A DNA stretch of 64,000 nt, taken from CAVYGN01 sp964413265 (GTDB taxonomy: Bacteria; Spirochaetota; Brevinematia; Brevinematales; JAOACQ01). Location: NCBI GenBank assembly GCA_964413265.1, contig CAYPRX010000073.1:62001-126000 (forward strand), written 5' to 3'. Below the pieces are notes generated by a model that saw only the letters and a program-made list of their open reading frames with translations, did no database searches and had not been told where the DNA came from. Position 1 is the first letter of the stretch; every line of letters begins with the position of its first letter. Below, one piece after another: positions 8,292 to 17,620 of this stretch. Position numbers and translations under genes: made by a program.

Positions 8292-9374
8292 ATGGGCAAA
8301 GCTGTGCTTCTTCTGAAGAATGGCGAAATGTTTCGGGGAAGGAATTTCGGGTTTCAGGGTGAAGCAAAGGGCGAGGTAGTCTTCAATACTTCGATGACCG
8401 GTTACCAGGAAATCCTGACAGATCCTTCTTATAAAGGCCAGATTATAACAATGACATATCCTTTGATAGGAAATTACGGGGTGAATCCTGATAATACAGA
8501 ATCTGAAAAGATTCAGGCAGCAGGTTTGATTGTAAGGGAAGCATCAAGAAGTGACTCCAATTGGAGCAGCAGGGGTACAATCGGGGATTATCTTGAGAAA
8601 AACGGAATTGTTGGAATAGAAGGGATTGATACGAGGAAGCTGACCAGGATAATCCGTATAACAGGTGCTATGAACGGTATTCTCTCAGCAGTTGATTTTG
8701 ATATCGGCAGTCTCAACAAAAAAATCCTGTCTATACCCGATATGTCGGGACTCGATCTTGTTCCCGAGGTTTCAATTGAAAAACCTGCAAGATGGAAGGA
8801 TTTTATCAGCGGAAGGCCTCATATCGTAGCAGTACAAACAGGTGTGAAGCATAATATTATGAGAATATTTGATTCTCTTGGTGCAAATATAACCCTAATT
8901 CCCGCCATATATTCCGATAGGCAGATCCTGGATTTAAAGCCTGATGGGGTTTTCCTGGCCAATGGTCCTGGCGATCCGAGAGAAGTAAAATATGCTATTA
9001 GTGCTATAAAGGGAATCCTGGGCAGGGTTCCTATATTCGGAATATGTCTCGGACATCAGCTTCTCGGCCTTGCATCCGGGGCCGGAATTTACAAGCTAAG
9101 GTTCGGCCATAGGGGAGCAAATCAGCCTGTAAAAAATTTAATAAAGGGAAGTGTTGAGATAACTTCACAGAACCATGGCTTTTCAATTGTTGAAAAATCG
9201 ATACCGTCAGATATCGAGATTACTCATGTAAATCTTAACGACAGAACAATAGAGGGTATCAGGCATAAAAAATTCAAAGCTTTCTCAGTTCAGTACCATC
9301 CGGAAGCTTCTCCAGGGCCGCATGATTCAAGATATCTTTTCGATGATTTCATAAGTATGATGAAAAGTTCTTAG
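8292..9374 (+). CDS. carA: Carbamoyl-phosphate synthase small (glutaminase) subunit
   Basis: Supplies ammonia from glutamine to the large subunit for carbamoyl phosphate, the precursor of pyrimidines and arginine. The 360 residues comprise the CarA-specific N-terminal domain (VFNTSMTGYQEILTDPSY) and a class I amidotransferase with nucleophile C252 in GICLGHQLLG and the H/E pair in YHPEASPGPHD near residue 333. No carB lies next to it in this window, so the large subunit must be encoded elsewhere. It is preceded by its own promoter and followed after 10 bases by rarA. Confidence 0.96.
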   Translation: MGKAVLLLKNGEMFRGRNFGFQGEAKGEVVFNTSMTGYQEILTDPSYKGQIITMTYPLIGNYGVNPDNTESEKIQAAGLIVREASRSDSNWSSRGTIGDYLEKNGIVGIEGIDTRKLTRIIRITGAMNGILSAVDFDIGSLNKKILSIPDMSGLDLVPEVSIEKPARWKDFISGRPHIVAVQTGVKHNIMRIFDSLGANITLIPAIYSDRQILDLKPDGVFLANGPGDPREVKYAISAIKGILGRVPIFGICLGHQLLGLASGAGIYKLRFGHRGANQPVKNLIKGSVEITSQNHGFSIVEKSIPSDIEITHVNLNDRTIEGIRHKKFKAFSVQYHPEASPGPHDSRYLFDDFISMMKSS

Positions 9375-9384
9375 GAGAGAATTA

Positions 9385-10635
9385 ATGGGGCTTTTCCTGA
9401 ATGCAAATCTGCCTCTTTCAAAAAGGCTGATGCCAAAGTCTCTTGAGGATTTTATCGGCCAGGAACATCTGATCGGCAGGGAAAAGCCGATCAGGATCAT
9501 GCTTGAAAATAAGACCATTTACTCGATGATATTTTATGGGCCTCCAGCAACAGGAAAGACAAGCCTTGCGGAGATCATAGCGGACGAACTTAACTGCAGC
9601 TTTATCAGGACTAATGCTGTTACACTGGATAGTGATGAAATCCGGAAGATCCTGGCGTCTGCTGAGGAAAGGGCAGTTGCCGGTATGAGAACCATCGTAT
9701 TTATAGATGAGATTCACAGGCTCATAAAACCAAAGCAGGATGCCTTTCTTTCTTCACTGGAAAACGGTGAAATAGTGGTAATCGGTGCTACAACTGAAAA
9801 TCCGTATTTTGCAATGCAGCCTGCGCTCAGGTCGCGTCTGTTTGTTTATGAATTTAAAAACCATACGAGAGAAGAGATGGACAGGATCCTCGACAATGCA
9901 TTATCAGGTGATGAGGTTTTATCAAAGTATAAGATTGAATTTGAAACAGGAGCAAGGGATCTCTTAATTGATCTCTCAGGGGATGCGAGGAGGCTTTTAA
10001 ATATACTTGAAATGGTAGTATTTTCAAGCGGTAATTTGAAAACAATAAAGATAGCCCGGGATAAGATTCTTGAGATTACACAGTCGGCTGAAACAAGATA
10101 TTCCGATAAAGAGGGCCATTATGATGTCATCTCGGCATTCATAAAATCAGTACGAGGCAGTGATGCCGATGCAGCCCTGTATTATCTGGCCCTTATGCTG
10201 GAAGGTGGAGAGGACCCTTTATTTATCGCAAGAAGGCTTATCATCCTTTCTTCAGAGGATATAGGTCTTGCTTACCCGGAAGGACTTTCCGCGGCTGTCA
10301 GCTGTTATGAAGGCATTGAGAGAATCGGGATGCCTGAAGGCAGAATATTGCTTGCTTTTACAACTGTTTTATTGGCCTGTGTTCCAAAAAGCAACACGGC
10401 TTATATGGCTTTTAACAGGGCTCAGGAGGATGTGAAAGGTGGAAATATTATGAATGTACCGGATTATCTTAGAAGTCCCGGCAGGGGAAAAGATTATAAA
10501 TATCCCCATGATTATAAAGATCATTATATCGAACAGAAATATACTGAGAGAGATGTGTCATATTATGAACCCGGTTCACTGGGTTTCGAGAGGAAAATTG
10601 CGGATTGGATCCGTAAATTAAAGGATCGCGGCTGA
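9385..10635 (+). CDS. rarA: Replication-associated recombination protein A (MgsA/RarA AAA+ ATPase)
   Basis: A clamp-loader-like AAA+ ATPase that acts at stalled replication forks. It has Walker A GPPATGKTS (about 52-60), Walker B with DEIH (about 108-111), a sensor region GATTENP and the long helical C-terminal tetramerisation region with YKYPHDY near residue 370. The 416-residue length fits the family. It follows carA by 10 bases and is probably co-transcribed with it. Confidence 0.94.
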   Translation: MGLFLNANLPLSKRLMPKSLEDFIGQEHLIGREKPIRIMLENKTIYSMIFYGPPATGKTSLAEIIADELNCSFIRTNAVTLDSDEIRKILASAEERAVAGMRTIVFIDEIHRLIKPKQDAFLSSLENGEIVVIGATTENPYFAMQPALRSRLFVYEFKNHTREEMDRILDNALSGDEVLSKYKIEFETGARDLLIDLSGDARRLLNILEMVVFSSGNLKTIKIARDKILEITQSAETRYSDKEGHYDVISAFIKSVRGSDADAALYYLALMLEGGEDPLFIARRLIILSSEDIGLAYPEGLSAAVSCYEGIERIGMPEGRILLAFTTVLLACVPKSNTAYMAFNRAQEDVKGGNIMNVPDYLRSPGRGKDYKYPHDYKDHYIEQKYTERDVSYYEPGSLGFERKIADWIRKLKDRG

Positions 10636-10653
10636 AATTGATGGTATTTTATT

Positions 10654-11421
10654 ATGAATAAGCTTATTTTTCTCGGAACCGGCACATCGAGCGGGGTTCC
10701 TGTACCAGGCTGTAAATGCGAAGTATGCATGTCTTCCGACCCCAGGGATAAGAGGTTGAGGAGCAGTATTTTTATAGAAAGCGGTGCCGGAACCAAAATA
10801 CTCGTAGATATTGGCCCTGATTTCAGGTACCAGGCGCTTAAGTATATGATTGATTGGATTGAAGGTATTCTGATAACTCATTCTCACCAGGACCATATTG
10901 GAGGTCTTGATGAAGTGCGTCAGTATAATTTCCTTATGAAAAGAAATATAGATGTTTTTGGGAATAAAACGGCTCTGAAAGAGATCAGGGCACGGTTCGG
11001 ATATATCTTTAAAAAGACCCAGGAAGGTGGCGGAAAACCAAAAATTAATCTTAACTGCGTCAGAAAAGATTTTAACATTAAAGAACTTAAAATAACGCCG
11101 ATATCAGTAATTCATGGCACAATCCCTATTTTTGGGTACAGAATAGGCAGTCTTGCATATATTACTGATGCTAGTATCATTCCTGAAAAAGGCATGAAAA
11201 AAATTTACGGGACAAAGCTGCTAGTGATAAATGCACTCCGGCGCGAAGCACACCCGACGCATTTTAATCTTGATGAGGCTCTGAAACTTTCAAAAATAAT
11301 TAAGCCTGAAAAAACATACCTTATACATCTGACCCATAATTTTCTTCATGAAAGGGACAGCCTCACTCTCCCTCAGGGTATTTATTTTGCTTTTGATGGT
11401 CTTACTGTGGAATTCGATTAA
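10654..11421 (+). CDS. MBL-fold metallo-hydrolase (PhnP-like)
   Basis: A 255-residue metallo-beta-lactamase-fold hydrolase. It opens FLGTGTSSGVPVPGCKCEVC, the entry strand and cysteine loop typical of PhnP-type phosphodiesterases, and has the metal motif THSHQDHIGG at about 76-85 plus later ligands in YITDAS and HLTHNF. The substrate is probably a cyclic phosphate or similar diester, which cannot be fixed here. Its stop codon overlaps that of the convergent paaK gene within the palindrome TTAA at 11418-11421. Confidence 0.85.
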   Translation: MNKLIFLGTGTSSGVPVPGCKCEVCMSSDPRDKRLRSSIFIESGAGTKILVDIGPDFRYQALKYMIDWIEGILITHSHQDHIGGLDEVRQYNFLMKRNIDVFGNKTALKEIRARFGYIFKKTQEGGGKPKINLNCVRKDFNIKELKITPISVIHGTIPIFGYRIGSLAYITDASIIPEKGMKKIYGTKLLVINALRREAHPTHFNLDEALKLSKIIKPEKTYLIHLTHNFLHERDSLTLPQGIYFAFDGLTVEFD

Positions 11422-12725
11422 TATAGTTTCCTGTTGTCGATCACACGCTTGGCCTTGCCTGTACTTCTTTCGATAGTCCTAGGTTCGACCAATTTAAGTT
11501 TTACCTTGATGCCGAGTACAGAATAAAGCCTGTCTGTTATTTTCGTTTCAAGCTGTACAATTCTTTTCATTTCATCAAAGAAAAGTCTGTCGGTGACTTC
11601 AACATGAACTTCCAAAATATCGATGTTTTTCTCCCTTTCGACGATTATCTGATAATGAGGTGCGATCCCTTCCACTTCAAGAAGAACTTCCTCTATCTGA
11701 GAAGGGAATACATTGACGCCGCGGATAATCAGCATGTCGTCCGTCCGACCCATGATCTTCATAATACGGGCTGTAGTCCTCCCGCACCGGCAGGGATCGG
11801 GTAAAAGGATTGAAAGGTCCTTTGTACGGTATCGGAGAAGAGGGAGGGCTTCTTTATCAAGGGCTGTAATGGCAAGTTCTCCCTCATCACCATCTTTAAG
11901 GATATTTCCTGTCTCAGGATCAATGATTTCGACGAGAAAAGAATCTTCATTTATATGCATACCTTTTTTTTCCAAACATTCTCCGGATACTCCCGGTCCT
12001 ATCAACTCTGAAAGACCGTAATTGTCCGTGGCCGTTATGTTCATTTTTTTCTCTATTTCTCTGCGTATAGACTCGCTCCAGGGTTCGGCTCCGAAAAGAC
12101 CGTACTTGAGTTTCAGATCTGTTTTCGGGTTGACACCCATCTCACTCATAATATCAGCAATGTGCAGTGCGTAGGAAGGAGTACAAATTAAAACTGTTGT
12201 ACCGAAATCCTTCATGATCTGTACCTGGCGTTCGGTGTTTCCGCTTGAGGCTGGTATTACGGCAGCTCCGATTTTTTCAAGCCCGTAATGATGTCCGAAC
12301 CCGCCTGTAAATAGGCCGTATCCGAAAGATATTTGAGCGATATCGTCTTTCGTTACCCCTCCTGCCGTATGGATTCTTGCCATTAATTCACTCCAGAGCT
12401 CAAGGTCTTTTTTTGTATACCCGACAACGGTTGCTTTACCTGTGGTTCCGCTGGAGGCATGAATCCTGATAATTTCACTCATCGGTGTGGCAAATAACTG
12501 AAAGGGGTAATTGTCCCTCAAGTCATCTTTTGATGTGAAAGGTATGTTCTTGATATCATCAAGAGTTTTTATAGATTCAGGCTTTAATCCAATAGAATCA
12601 AATTTTTTCCTGTAAAAAGGCACATTCTCATAAACGTAGCCCATCATCTTCTTCAGTTTAGACAGTTGAAGTTCTTTAAGTTCCCTTCTCGGCATGGATT
12701 CAATTTGAGGATTCCAGATAGGCAT
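11418..12725 (-). CDS. paaK: Phenylacetate--CoA ligase
   Basis: An AMP-forming acyl-CoA synthetase of the PaaK family, 435 residues, activating phenylacetate or a related aryl acid to its CoA thioester. Seen: phosphate-binding loop SSGTTGK (91-97), the adenylation motif DNYGLSE, and the small C-terminal lid domain starting near GRTDDMLIIRGVNVFPSQIE. In anaerobes this family often serves reversible aromatic amino-acid fermentation together with oxidoreductases. None of those partners is adjacent, so the pathway is open. AAGGAG precedes the start. Confidence 0.92.
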   Translation of the reverse strand: MPIWNPQIESMPRRELKELQLSKLKKMMGYVYENVPFYRKKFDSIGLKPESIKTLDDIKNIPFTSKDDLRDNYPFQLFATPMSEIIRIHASSGTTGKATVVGYTKKDLELWSELMARIHTAGGVTKDDIAQISFGYGLFTGGFGHHYGLEKIGAAVIPASSGNTERQVQIMKDFGTTVLICTPSYALHIADIMSEMGVNPKTDLKLKYGLFGAEPWSESIRREIEKKMNITATDNYGLSELIGPGVSGECLEKKGMHINEDSFLVEIIDPETGNILKDGDEGELAITALDKEALPLLRYRTKDLSILLPDPCRCGRTTARIMKIMGRTDDMLIIRGVNVFPSQIEEVLLEVEGIAPHYQIIVEREKNIDILEVHVEVTDRLFFDEMKRIVQLETKITDRLYSVLGIKVKLKLVEPRTIERSTGKAKRVIDNRKLY

Positions 12726-12837
12726 GCCGCACTCCTTTAATTTTCACTCATCATATCATATGCGCTCTTTTTTTTCAACTTATACAAAAAGCTTGTAAGA
12801 AAAGCTCAGAGTGCGGTTTGAAATGATCACCTTCTGT

Positions 12838-13143
12838 TCATTTAATTTTAGTTAGAGTTTCCCTTTCTTTTTTTAGAAGTTGAGCTAATTTTTCAATAGT
12901 CTCCGAATTTCCCCTGGAACTCATGAGGAATAAAAGTTCTTTCAAGTAATACTCGTTCATATCAACATCAGGACTTTTACTTGATTCCTTTTTAGGCTTT
13001 TCATCGGAGGTATTTTTTTGAAGCTTCTGACTTTCTGTCCGTATTTCCTGCTCAATCTCATCCTTTTGAGGAATATCCCGGTCAGGTACGGATGTCATGG
13101 GATCTGCAAAGGCAAATCCAGGGTTTAATCCATTAACAATCAT
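12838..13143 (-). CDS. Small hypothetical protein
   Basis: A 101-residue protein of unknown function. Residues 20-60 are highly charged and probably disordered (many Lys, Glu, Ser). The last 40 residues predict a pair of amphipathic helices (YYLKELLFLMSS ... ETIEKLAQLLKK). I recognise no family. It is judged real because an AAGGAGG stands five bases before the ATG and it follows mazG by 78 bases on the same strand. There is no signal peptide. Confidence 0.6.
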   Translation of the reverse strand: MIVNGLNPGFAFADPMTSVPDRDIPQKDEIEQEIRTESQKLQKNTSDEKPKKESSKSPDVDMNEYYLKELLFLMSSRGNSETIEKLAQLLKKERETLTKIK

Positions 13144-13221
13144 AAATTCCCTCCTTGGAATTCATCCGGAAGCCATCATGGCTTCTCTTTTTATATATAT
13201 AATATCGTTATTTATGCCCTG

Positions 13222-13893
13222 TTACTTTATTTTATTTGATGATTTTTTATATGTAGATATTGTTGCAAGGCTCAATTTCCTTATCAAGGGTGGGATTGAA
13301 AATTTGTTTTGAAATGAGTATAAAAGAAATTTCTCAAGAAAAGACAACAGGCTTTCCGAGCTGTTATTCTGAGTAAAAGTTTTTAGGGCCTTTGCAAGTT
13401 CCTGCTCTTTTACTGCAGGTATATTGAGGCCAGCCCTTCTGGCCTTCTCAAGAATTTTATCAAACCTTTGAATTTCAGGAAATTTTTTTGGGATTCCATC
13501 AAATATTGTTTTTCTTTTGTAATTCTTTTTTTCGGACGATTTGATCGCTTCCCATTTTACTAGAATCCGGTCTATATTCTTCTCTTTCCTTTCGCCGAAA
13601 ACATGAGGATGCCTTCTCACAAGTTTTTCTGAAACTTCTCCAATTACCTCCATGACCTTGAAGTCTCCTCTCTCCTCAAACATACGGCTTATAAAAAGAA
13701 CAAGAAATAATAAATCGCCCAATTCTTCCTTTGCATCGGTTACTTTATCCTCTTCAATTGCTTCAATTGTTTCATAGACTTCTTCAATTAGGTCAGATGT
13801 TACCGACCTTGGCGTCTGTTCCCTGTCCCATGGGCATCCATTCTCGCTCCTTAGTGTTTTGACAATTTCATAAAGCCTGTCAAATTCTTTCAA
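13222..13893 (-). CDS. mazG: Nucleoside triphosphate pyrophosphohydrolase MazG
   Basis: Hydrolyses NTPs and dNTPs to the monophosphate and pyrophosphate. The first ~115 residues form a complete MazG domain: CPWDREQT at 20-27, metal-binding EE37-38/E41 and the ExxD pair E57/D60 in KEELGDLL. RRHPHVFG follows near 93-100. At 223 residues it is shorter than E. coli MazG (about 263). The second MazG domain looks shrunken, keeping AIKSSEKK-type linker and a KARRAGL motif but no clear second metal site. Confidence 0.9.
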   Translation of the reverse strand: MKEFDRLYEIVKTLRSENGCPWDREQTPRSVTSDLIEEVYETIEAIEEDKVTDAKEELGDLLFLVLFISRMFEERGDFKVMEVIGEVSEKLVRRHPHVFGERKEKNIDRILVKWEAIKSSEKKNYKRKTIFDGIPKKFPEIQRFDKILEKARRAGLNIPAVKEQELAKALKTFTQNNSSESLLSFLEKFLLYSFQNKFSIPPLIRKLSLATISTYKKSSNKIK

Positions 13894-13947
13894 TCAATAA
13901 CTCCAAAATTTTTCAGAATAATAATCTAAAAATTGAAATAATTCAAA

Positions 13948-13975
13948 TTAATAACTCGGGTTTAATAACTCGGGT
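13948..13975. repeat. Perfect 14-bp tandem duplication
   Basis: TTAATAACTCGGGT occurs twice head to tail (13948-13961 and 13962-13975) between the mazG start and the ttcA-like gene. It may be a recent slippage event, or paired binding sites for a regulator of either divergent gene. Confidence 0.8.
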
Positions 13976-14027
13976 TCAAAATGCAACTTATATAAAAGGG
14001 GAAATATCCTAAACGGTTTTTTATAAT

Positions 14028-14846
14028 ATGAAAGAACATGAGGAGAAGTTATTGACAGTTAAAAATCTTTCCAAATTGATGGGTCTGGCCATAAATGATT
14101 ATGAAATGATAAAAGACGGAGACCGCATAGCAGTAGGGCTCTCAGGAGGGATTGACAGCCTTGCTCTCCTGATGCTTCTGCATGAACGTCTTAGAAGGAT
14201 CCCTGGCGGATATGAACTCTTTCCGGTTTTCGTTGATAACTTCAATGGAGAAAGTTTACAGCATAATGAAAGGATAGAAAAGTTAAAAGAGAGTATTTAT
14301 AATAAAACCGGGCTTAATATGGAGATCATAGGAATTACTGCAGTAAAGACATTAACAGACAAAAACTTTAAGCACAGGGATATATGCTTTTTATGTTCCC
14401 GCAAAAGAAGAAATGAACTGATAAAATTTGCTTTTAAAAAAGAATGTACTTCACTGGCTCTTGGCCATCATTTGGATGATATAGTCGAGACCAGTCTTAT
14501 GAATATGTTTTATGGAAGAGAGCTCTCCTCGATGCTTCCAAGGCTGGATCTTTTCGGCGGAAAGATGTCCCTGATAAGGCCCCTATGTTATATAAGCAAA
14601 TCAAGGATTGAAAGTTACATTTACGGGAGGGAGGAAATTCTGCCGGTCTTTGGAGAGGTATGTCCTTCAAAAATGATACGGCGTGAGCTGAGAAGAGAGA
14701 AAGTCAGGGAGATAATAAAAGTAATTTCACCGAAGATCCCGGGATTCACAAAAAATATATTTGCTGCTTTCAGGAACCCTAAAAGGGATTACCTCCTGGA
14801 TATAAACTTTTCCCCGAAAAGTTCAGGGCTGTTTAAAAGGCCATAA
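14028..14846 (+). CDS. TtcA-like tRNA 2-thiolation PP-loop ATPase
   Basis: An ATP-pyrophosphatase related to TtcA, which thiolates cytidine 32 of tRNA using an iron-sulfur cluster. It has the PP-loop SGGIDS (39-44) and a C120-x-x-C123 pair in CFLCSRKRR, matching the CxxCSRxRR signature of TtcA. A third cysteine, C212 in GEVCPS, could be the remaining cluster ligand. TtcA itself has SGGKDS; here Lys is replaced by Ile. Length is 272 residues. It could be a paralogue with another tRNA target, so no symbol is assigned. Confidence 0.82.
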   Translation: MKEHEEKLLTVKNLSKLMGLAINDYEMIKDGDRIAVGLSGGIDSLALLMLLHERLRRIPGGYELFPVFVDNFNGESLQHNERIEKLKESIYNKTGLNMEIIGITAVKTLTDKNFKHRDICFLCSRKRRNELIKFAFKKECTSLALGHHLDDIVETSLMNMFYGRELSSMLPRLDLFGGKMSLIRPLCYISKSRIESYIYGREEILPVFGEVCPSKMIRRELRREKVREIIKVISPKIPGFTKNIFAAFRNPKRDYLLDINFSPKSSGLFKRP

Positions 14847-14867
14847 TTCGAATTATATCAGGCTCCT

Positions 14868-16271
14868 TTAACTATCAAATTCCAGAATGATCCTTGTCCC
14901 ATTTTCTCTTTCCAGTCGAATAGTTCCATTAAGCTGTTTGGTCAGCTCTCCTACAAGCATGAGCCCGAAACCGGTCGAATTATTAAAATTGACTGATTCC
15001 GGTATGCCAATTCCGTTGTCCTCTAAAACCAGTATGACATGATTGCCTTTTTTCGAGGCTGATACCCGTATCATTCCACTATTCCTGCCTACGAATGCAT
15101 ATTTCATCGAGTTTGTGATTATCTCGTTTACAAGCATTCCAAGAACTGATAATACCGATGTTCCAAGTTTGAAATCATCAAATATGGTTTCAATTTTAAA
15201 CGATTCACGGTTTGGAAATATTACTGTGAGGTCTTCAAGCAGTTGTGTTAAATATTCCTTGATCGATATTTCCATAAAATTGTTTGAACGGTATAGTTTA
15301 TCATATAAAACCTGCATTGTTAAAAGCCTTTCGACAGCATCTTTTACGGCCTCTTTGGCTTCTGCATTGGAGAGCCTTTCCTGCTGTAGAGAAAGAAGGC
15401 TGATCATAGTGCTCATATTGTTCTTGATGCGGTGATGAACTTCCTTGAGTATAAGTTCCTTTTCGGCTAGAAGGTTTTTTATTTTTTCATCGGCGATTTT
15501 ACGCTCAGTAATATCTTTGGATATTCCAAATGTTCCGATAATATTGCCTTTTCCATCATACAGCGGCATTTTTGTTGTGGTTACCCAAGTTCCGGTATGG
15601 CCGAATAATATTTCCATCTCTTCTTTGTTGATGGGCTGCCCCGTTCTTATGACTTCCTGCTCATCCTCGTATTTTCCTCGAGCATTTTCTTCTGTAAAAA
15701 AGTCAAAATCAGTTTTACCAACCGCTTCTGAAGGGTCCGAGCATCTGAATTTTATAGCCTGGGCTTTGCTGATGCGTATGAAACAGCTTTTAAGATCCTT
15801 GAAATAAATACTTTCAGACGTATTCTCCATCAGTGTTTTCATAAAGAACTGTTCCTGAGCTAGTGCCTGTTCCTTCATCTGGTTTTCGAAGAGCCGTAAA
15901 GCCGTTTTTATGGTAGTGATGAGAACAGCTTCTCCGCAATCCTTAGCTACATAACCATAAGAATCTATCCCATCGGTACTTTCGACAATTTCCTGTTCCG
16001 TGTATGATGATAAAAATATCACCGGGATAAGATTATTTTTTAAAATGGAGGCAGCTGCCTGCGCTCCATCAATACCACCACCAAGTTTTATGTCCATCAG
16101 AATCAGATCAATATCATGTTTTTCCTGCACGATTTGAATTGCTTTTTCACCAGTCTCCGCTATAATAACTATAAAACCATTTTTCTCTAGAATCATTTTT
16201 TCCGATAGGGCAACAAGCTCTTCGTCTTCTACAAGAAGGATAGTTTTTTTCTTTTCTTCGCTCATAATCAA
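14868..16271 (-). CDS. Receiver-PAS-histidine kinase (HisKA_2 type)
   Basis: A 467-residue soluble signalling protein with an unusual order: an N-terminal receiver domain (phospho-acceptor D60 in LILMDIKLG), a PAS domain at about 140-265, a HisKA_2 dimerisation domain with EVHHRIKNN near 278, and a HATPase domain at the C-terminus (ILVLEDNGIGIPE). It probably receives phosphate from another kinase and re-signals. ATG 16265 is an alternative start two codons in. It lies 88 bases downstream of another kinase gene. No output regulator is encoded nearby. Confidence 0.88.
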   Translation of the reverse strand: MIMSEEKKKTILLVEDEELVALSEKMILEKNGFIVIIAETGEKAIQIVQEKHDIDLILMDIKLGGGIDGAQAAASILKNNLIPVIFLSSYTEQEIVESTDGIDSYGYVAKDCGEAVLITTIKTALRLFENQMKEQALAQEQFFMKTLMENTSESIYFKDLKSCFIRISKAQAIKFRCSDPSEAVGKTDFDFFTEENARGKYEDEQEVIRTGQPINKEEMEILFGHTGTWVTTTKMPLYDGKGNIIGTFGISKDITERKIADEKIKNLLAEKELILKEVHHRIKNNMSTMISLLSLQQERLSNAEAKEAVKDAVERLLTMQVLYDKLYRSNNFMEISIKEYLTQLLEDLTVIFPNRESFKIETIFDDFKLGTSVLSVLGMLVNEIITNSMKYAFVGRNSGMIRVSASKKGNHVILVLEDNGIGIPESVNFNNSTGFGLMLVGELTKQLNGTIRLERENGTRIILEFDS

Positions 16272-16359
16272 ATAATTTATAAGCTTTTAAAAAAATTATC
16301 ACTCAAGTCCATTAGTATATAATTATTCATTAAAATTATCAAAAATTTATAAAGGGTTA

Positions 16360-17523
16360 TCAGGGGATCAGCTTTGTACCTTTAGAAAGGGGAAGATAAA
16401 TTGTAAAATTAGTGCCCTTACCCTTTGTGCTTTCAACCTTGATATCTCCACCATGCTCATTAATAATCTTATAGACTATTGTCAGGCCGAGACCGGTCCC
16501 GTAATCCTTCGTGGAATAGTAAGGATCGAAAATTTTCTTTATTCTGTCGCTCTCAATTCCGGTTCCATTGTCGATTATTGATATGCAGACACAATCCGTG
16601 GCTTTATCATAAAATGTTCTTATGGTCAGAACTTTCTTTTTAACAGGGCCTTCTCCTGATAATTTCATAGATTCCATAGCATTTTTCAGCAAATTAATCA
16701 CTGCCTGTTTAAGATAATCTTTATCGATGAATATCTTCGGTACGCCTTCAAATTCTTCAACAAGACTGATTTCATTTTTTTCTATTTCAGGTTTTATAAG
16801 AAATAATATGTCTTTTAGAAACTGGTTAACATCTTCAAAAGTCAGTTTAAGATCTCGCTTTCTTGCAGCGGTCAGAAAATCGTTTACTATCTGAGCAAGC
16901 CTTCTCTGCTCCTCGTCTATTATATTCACATATTGAAGAACCTCGGGAGGAACTTCTATTATCTTCTTATTTATTCCTTTTTTCAGAATTTGAGTATGCA
17001 GGTCGATTGCTGTGAGAGGGTTTTTAATTTCATGTGCAATCCCAGCTGCAAGGGTATTGAGGGCTGAGACCGATTCAAGGTTTTTAAGCTGAAATTCCAT
17101 CTGTTTATTTTTTGATATATCTTTTACCCTGATTATGAAATTATTTCCGGATGCGGTTATCTTTTCAATAAAATAGTACCTGGTTTCTCTTGAACTATCG
17201 GTGAATTCCTTTTTGAAATCTTCCATGTTAATTGCTTCCAGTATGAAAGAGAAAAGCGCCTGGTTTCCCACCTGTTTTTTAAATTCATTCGGATAAGCCG
17301 GTAATTTAATTACATTTGGAGTTATAAGGATCCTTTTAGCATTCTGATTAATAAAGAAAATCTTATTTTCATTGACAATTATGAGGGCTTCATCTGAATT
17401 TTCCAGAGCATCCCTGTAGATTCTTTTTTCATCTTCAAGAGATTCAATAACAGATTTTATCCTCGGCTCATCCAGTCTGGAAATATTTTCTATGATCTTC
17501 TCGAGAAATTTATTATCGCTCAT
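16360..17523 (-). CDS. Soluble PAS-histidine kinase (NtrB-like)
   Basis: A 387-residue cytoplasmic sensor kinase. An N-terminal helix leads to a PAS domain (about 30-140), then HisKA with the phosphorylated histidine near 164 (AAGIAHEIKNPLTAI) and a HATPase domain with DNGTGIE and the G box TGLGLTIVYKIINEHGG. No membrane segment is present, so it senses a cytoplasmic or protein signal. The layout resembles NtrB-type kinases of sigma54 systems. A functional link to the sigma54 activator at 37982-40057 is only a guess, as that protein has no receiver domain. Confidence 0.9.
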   Translation of the reverse strand: MSDNKFLEKIIENISRLDEPRIKSVIESLEDEKRIYRDALENSDEALIIVNENKIFFINQNAKRILITPNVIKLPAYPNEFKKQVGNQALFSFILEAINMEDFKKEFTDSSRETRYYFIEKITASGNNFIIRVKDISKNKQMEFQLKNLESVSALNTLAAGIAHEIKNPLTAIDLHTQILKKGINKKIIEVPPEVLQYVNIIDEEQRRLAQIVNDFLTAARKRDLKLTFEDVNQFLKDILFLIKPEIEKNEISLVEEFEGVPKIFIDKDYLKQAVINLLKNAMESMKLSGEGPVKKKVLTIRTFYDKATDCVCISIIDNGTGIESDRIKKIFDPYYSTKDYGTGLGLTIVYKIINEHGGDIKVESTKGKGTNFTIYLPLSKGTKLIP

Positions 17524-17556
17524 AGAATAAAGCCTTCTTCACTATTATTTCTAAAA

Positions 17557-17586
17557 TTACCGATAATTAGAATAGTATTATATAAT
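17557..17586 (+). promoter_or_regulatory. Possible promoter of the helical hypothetical gene
   Basis: TATAAT (17581-17586) is a perfect -10 box with a weak -35 candidate TTACCG (17557-17562) 18 bases upstream. The region is very A+T rich, so the -35 assignment is tentative. Confidence 0.4.
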
Positions 17587-17620
17587 AATAAATATAAATT
17601 TAAAAGGGGTTAATAGGGAA

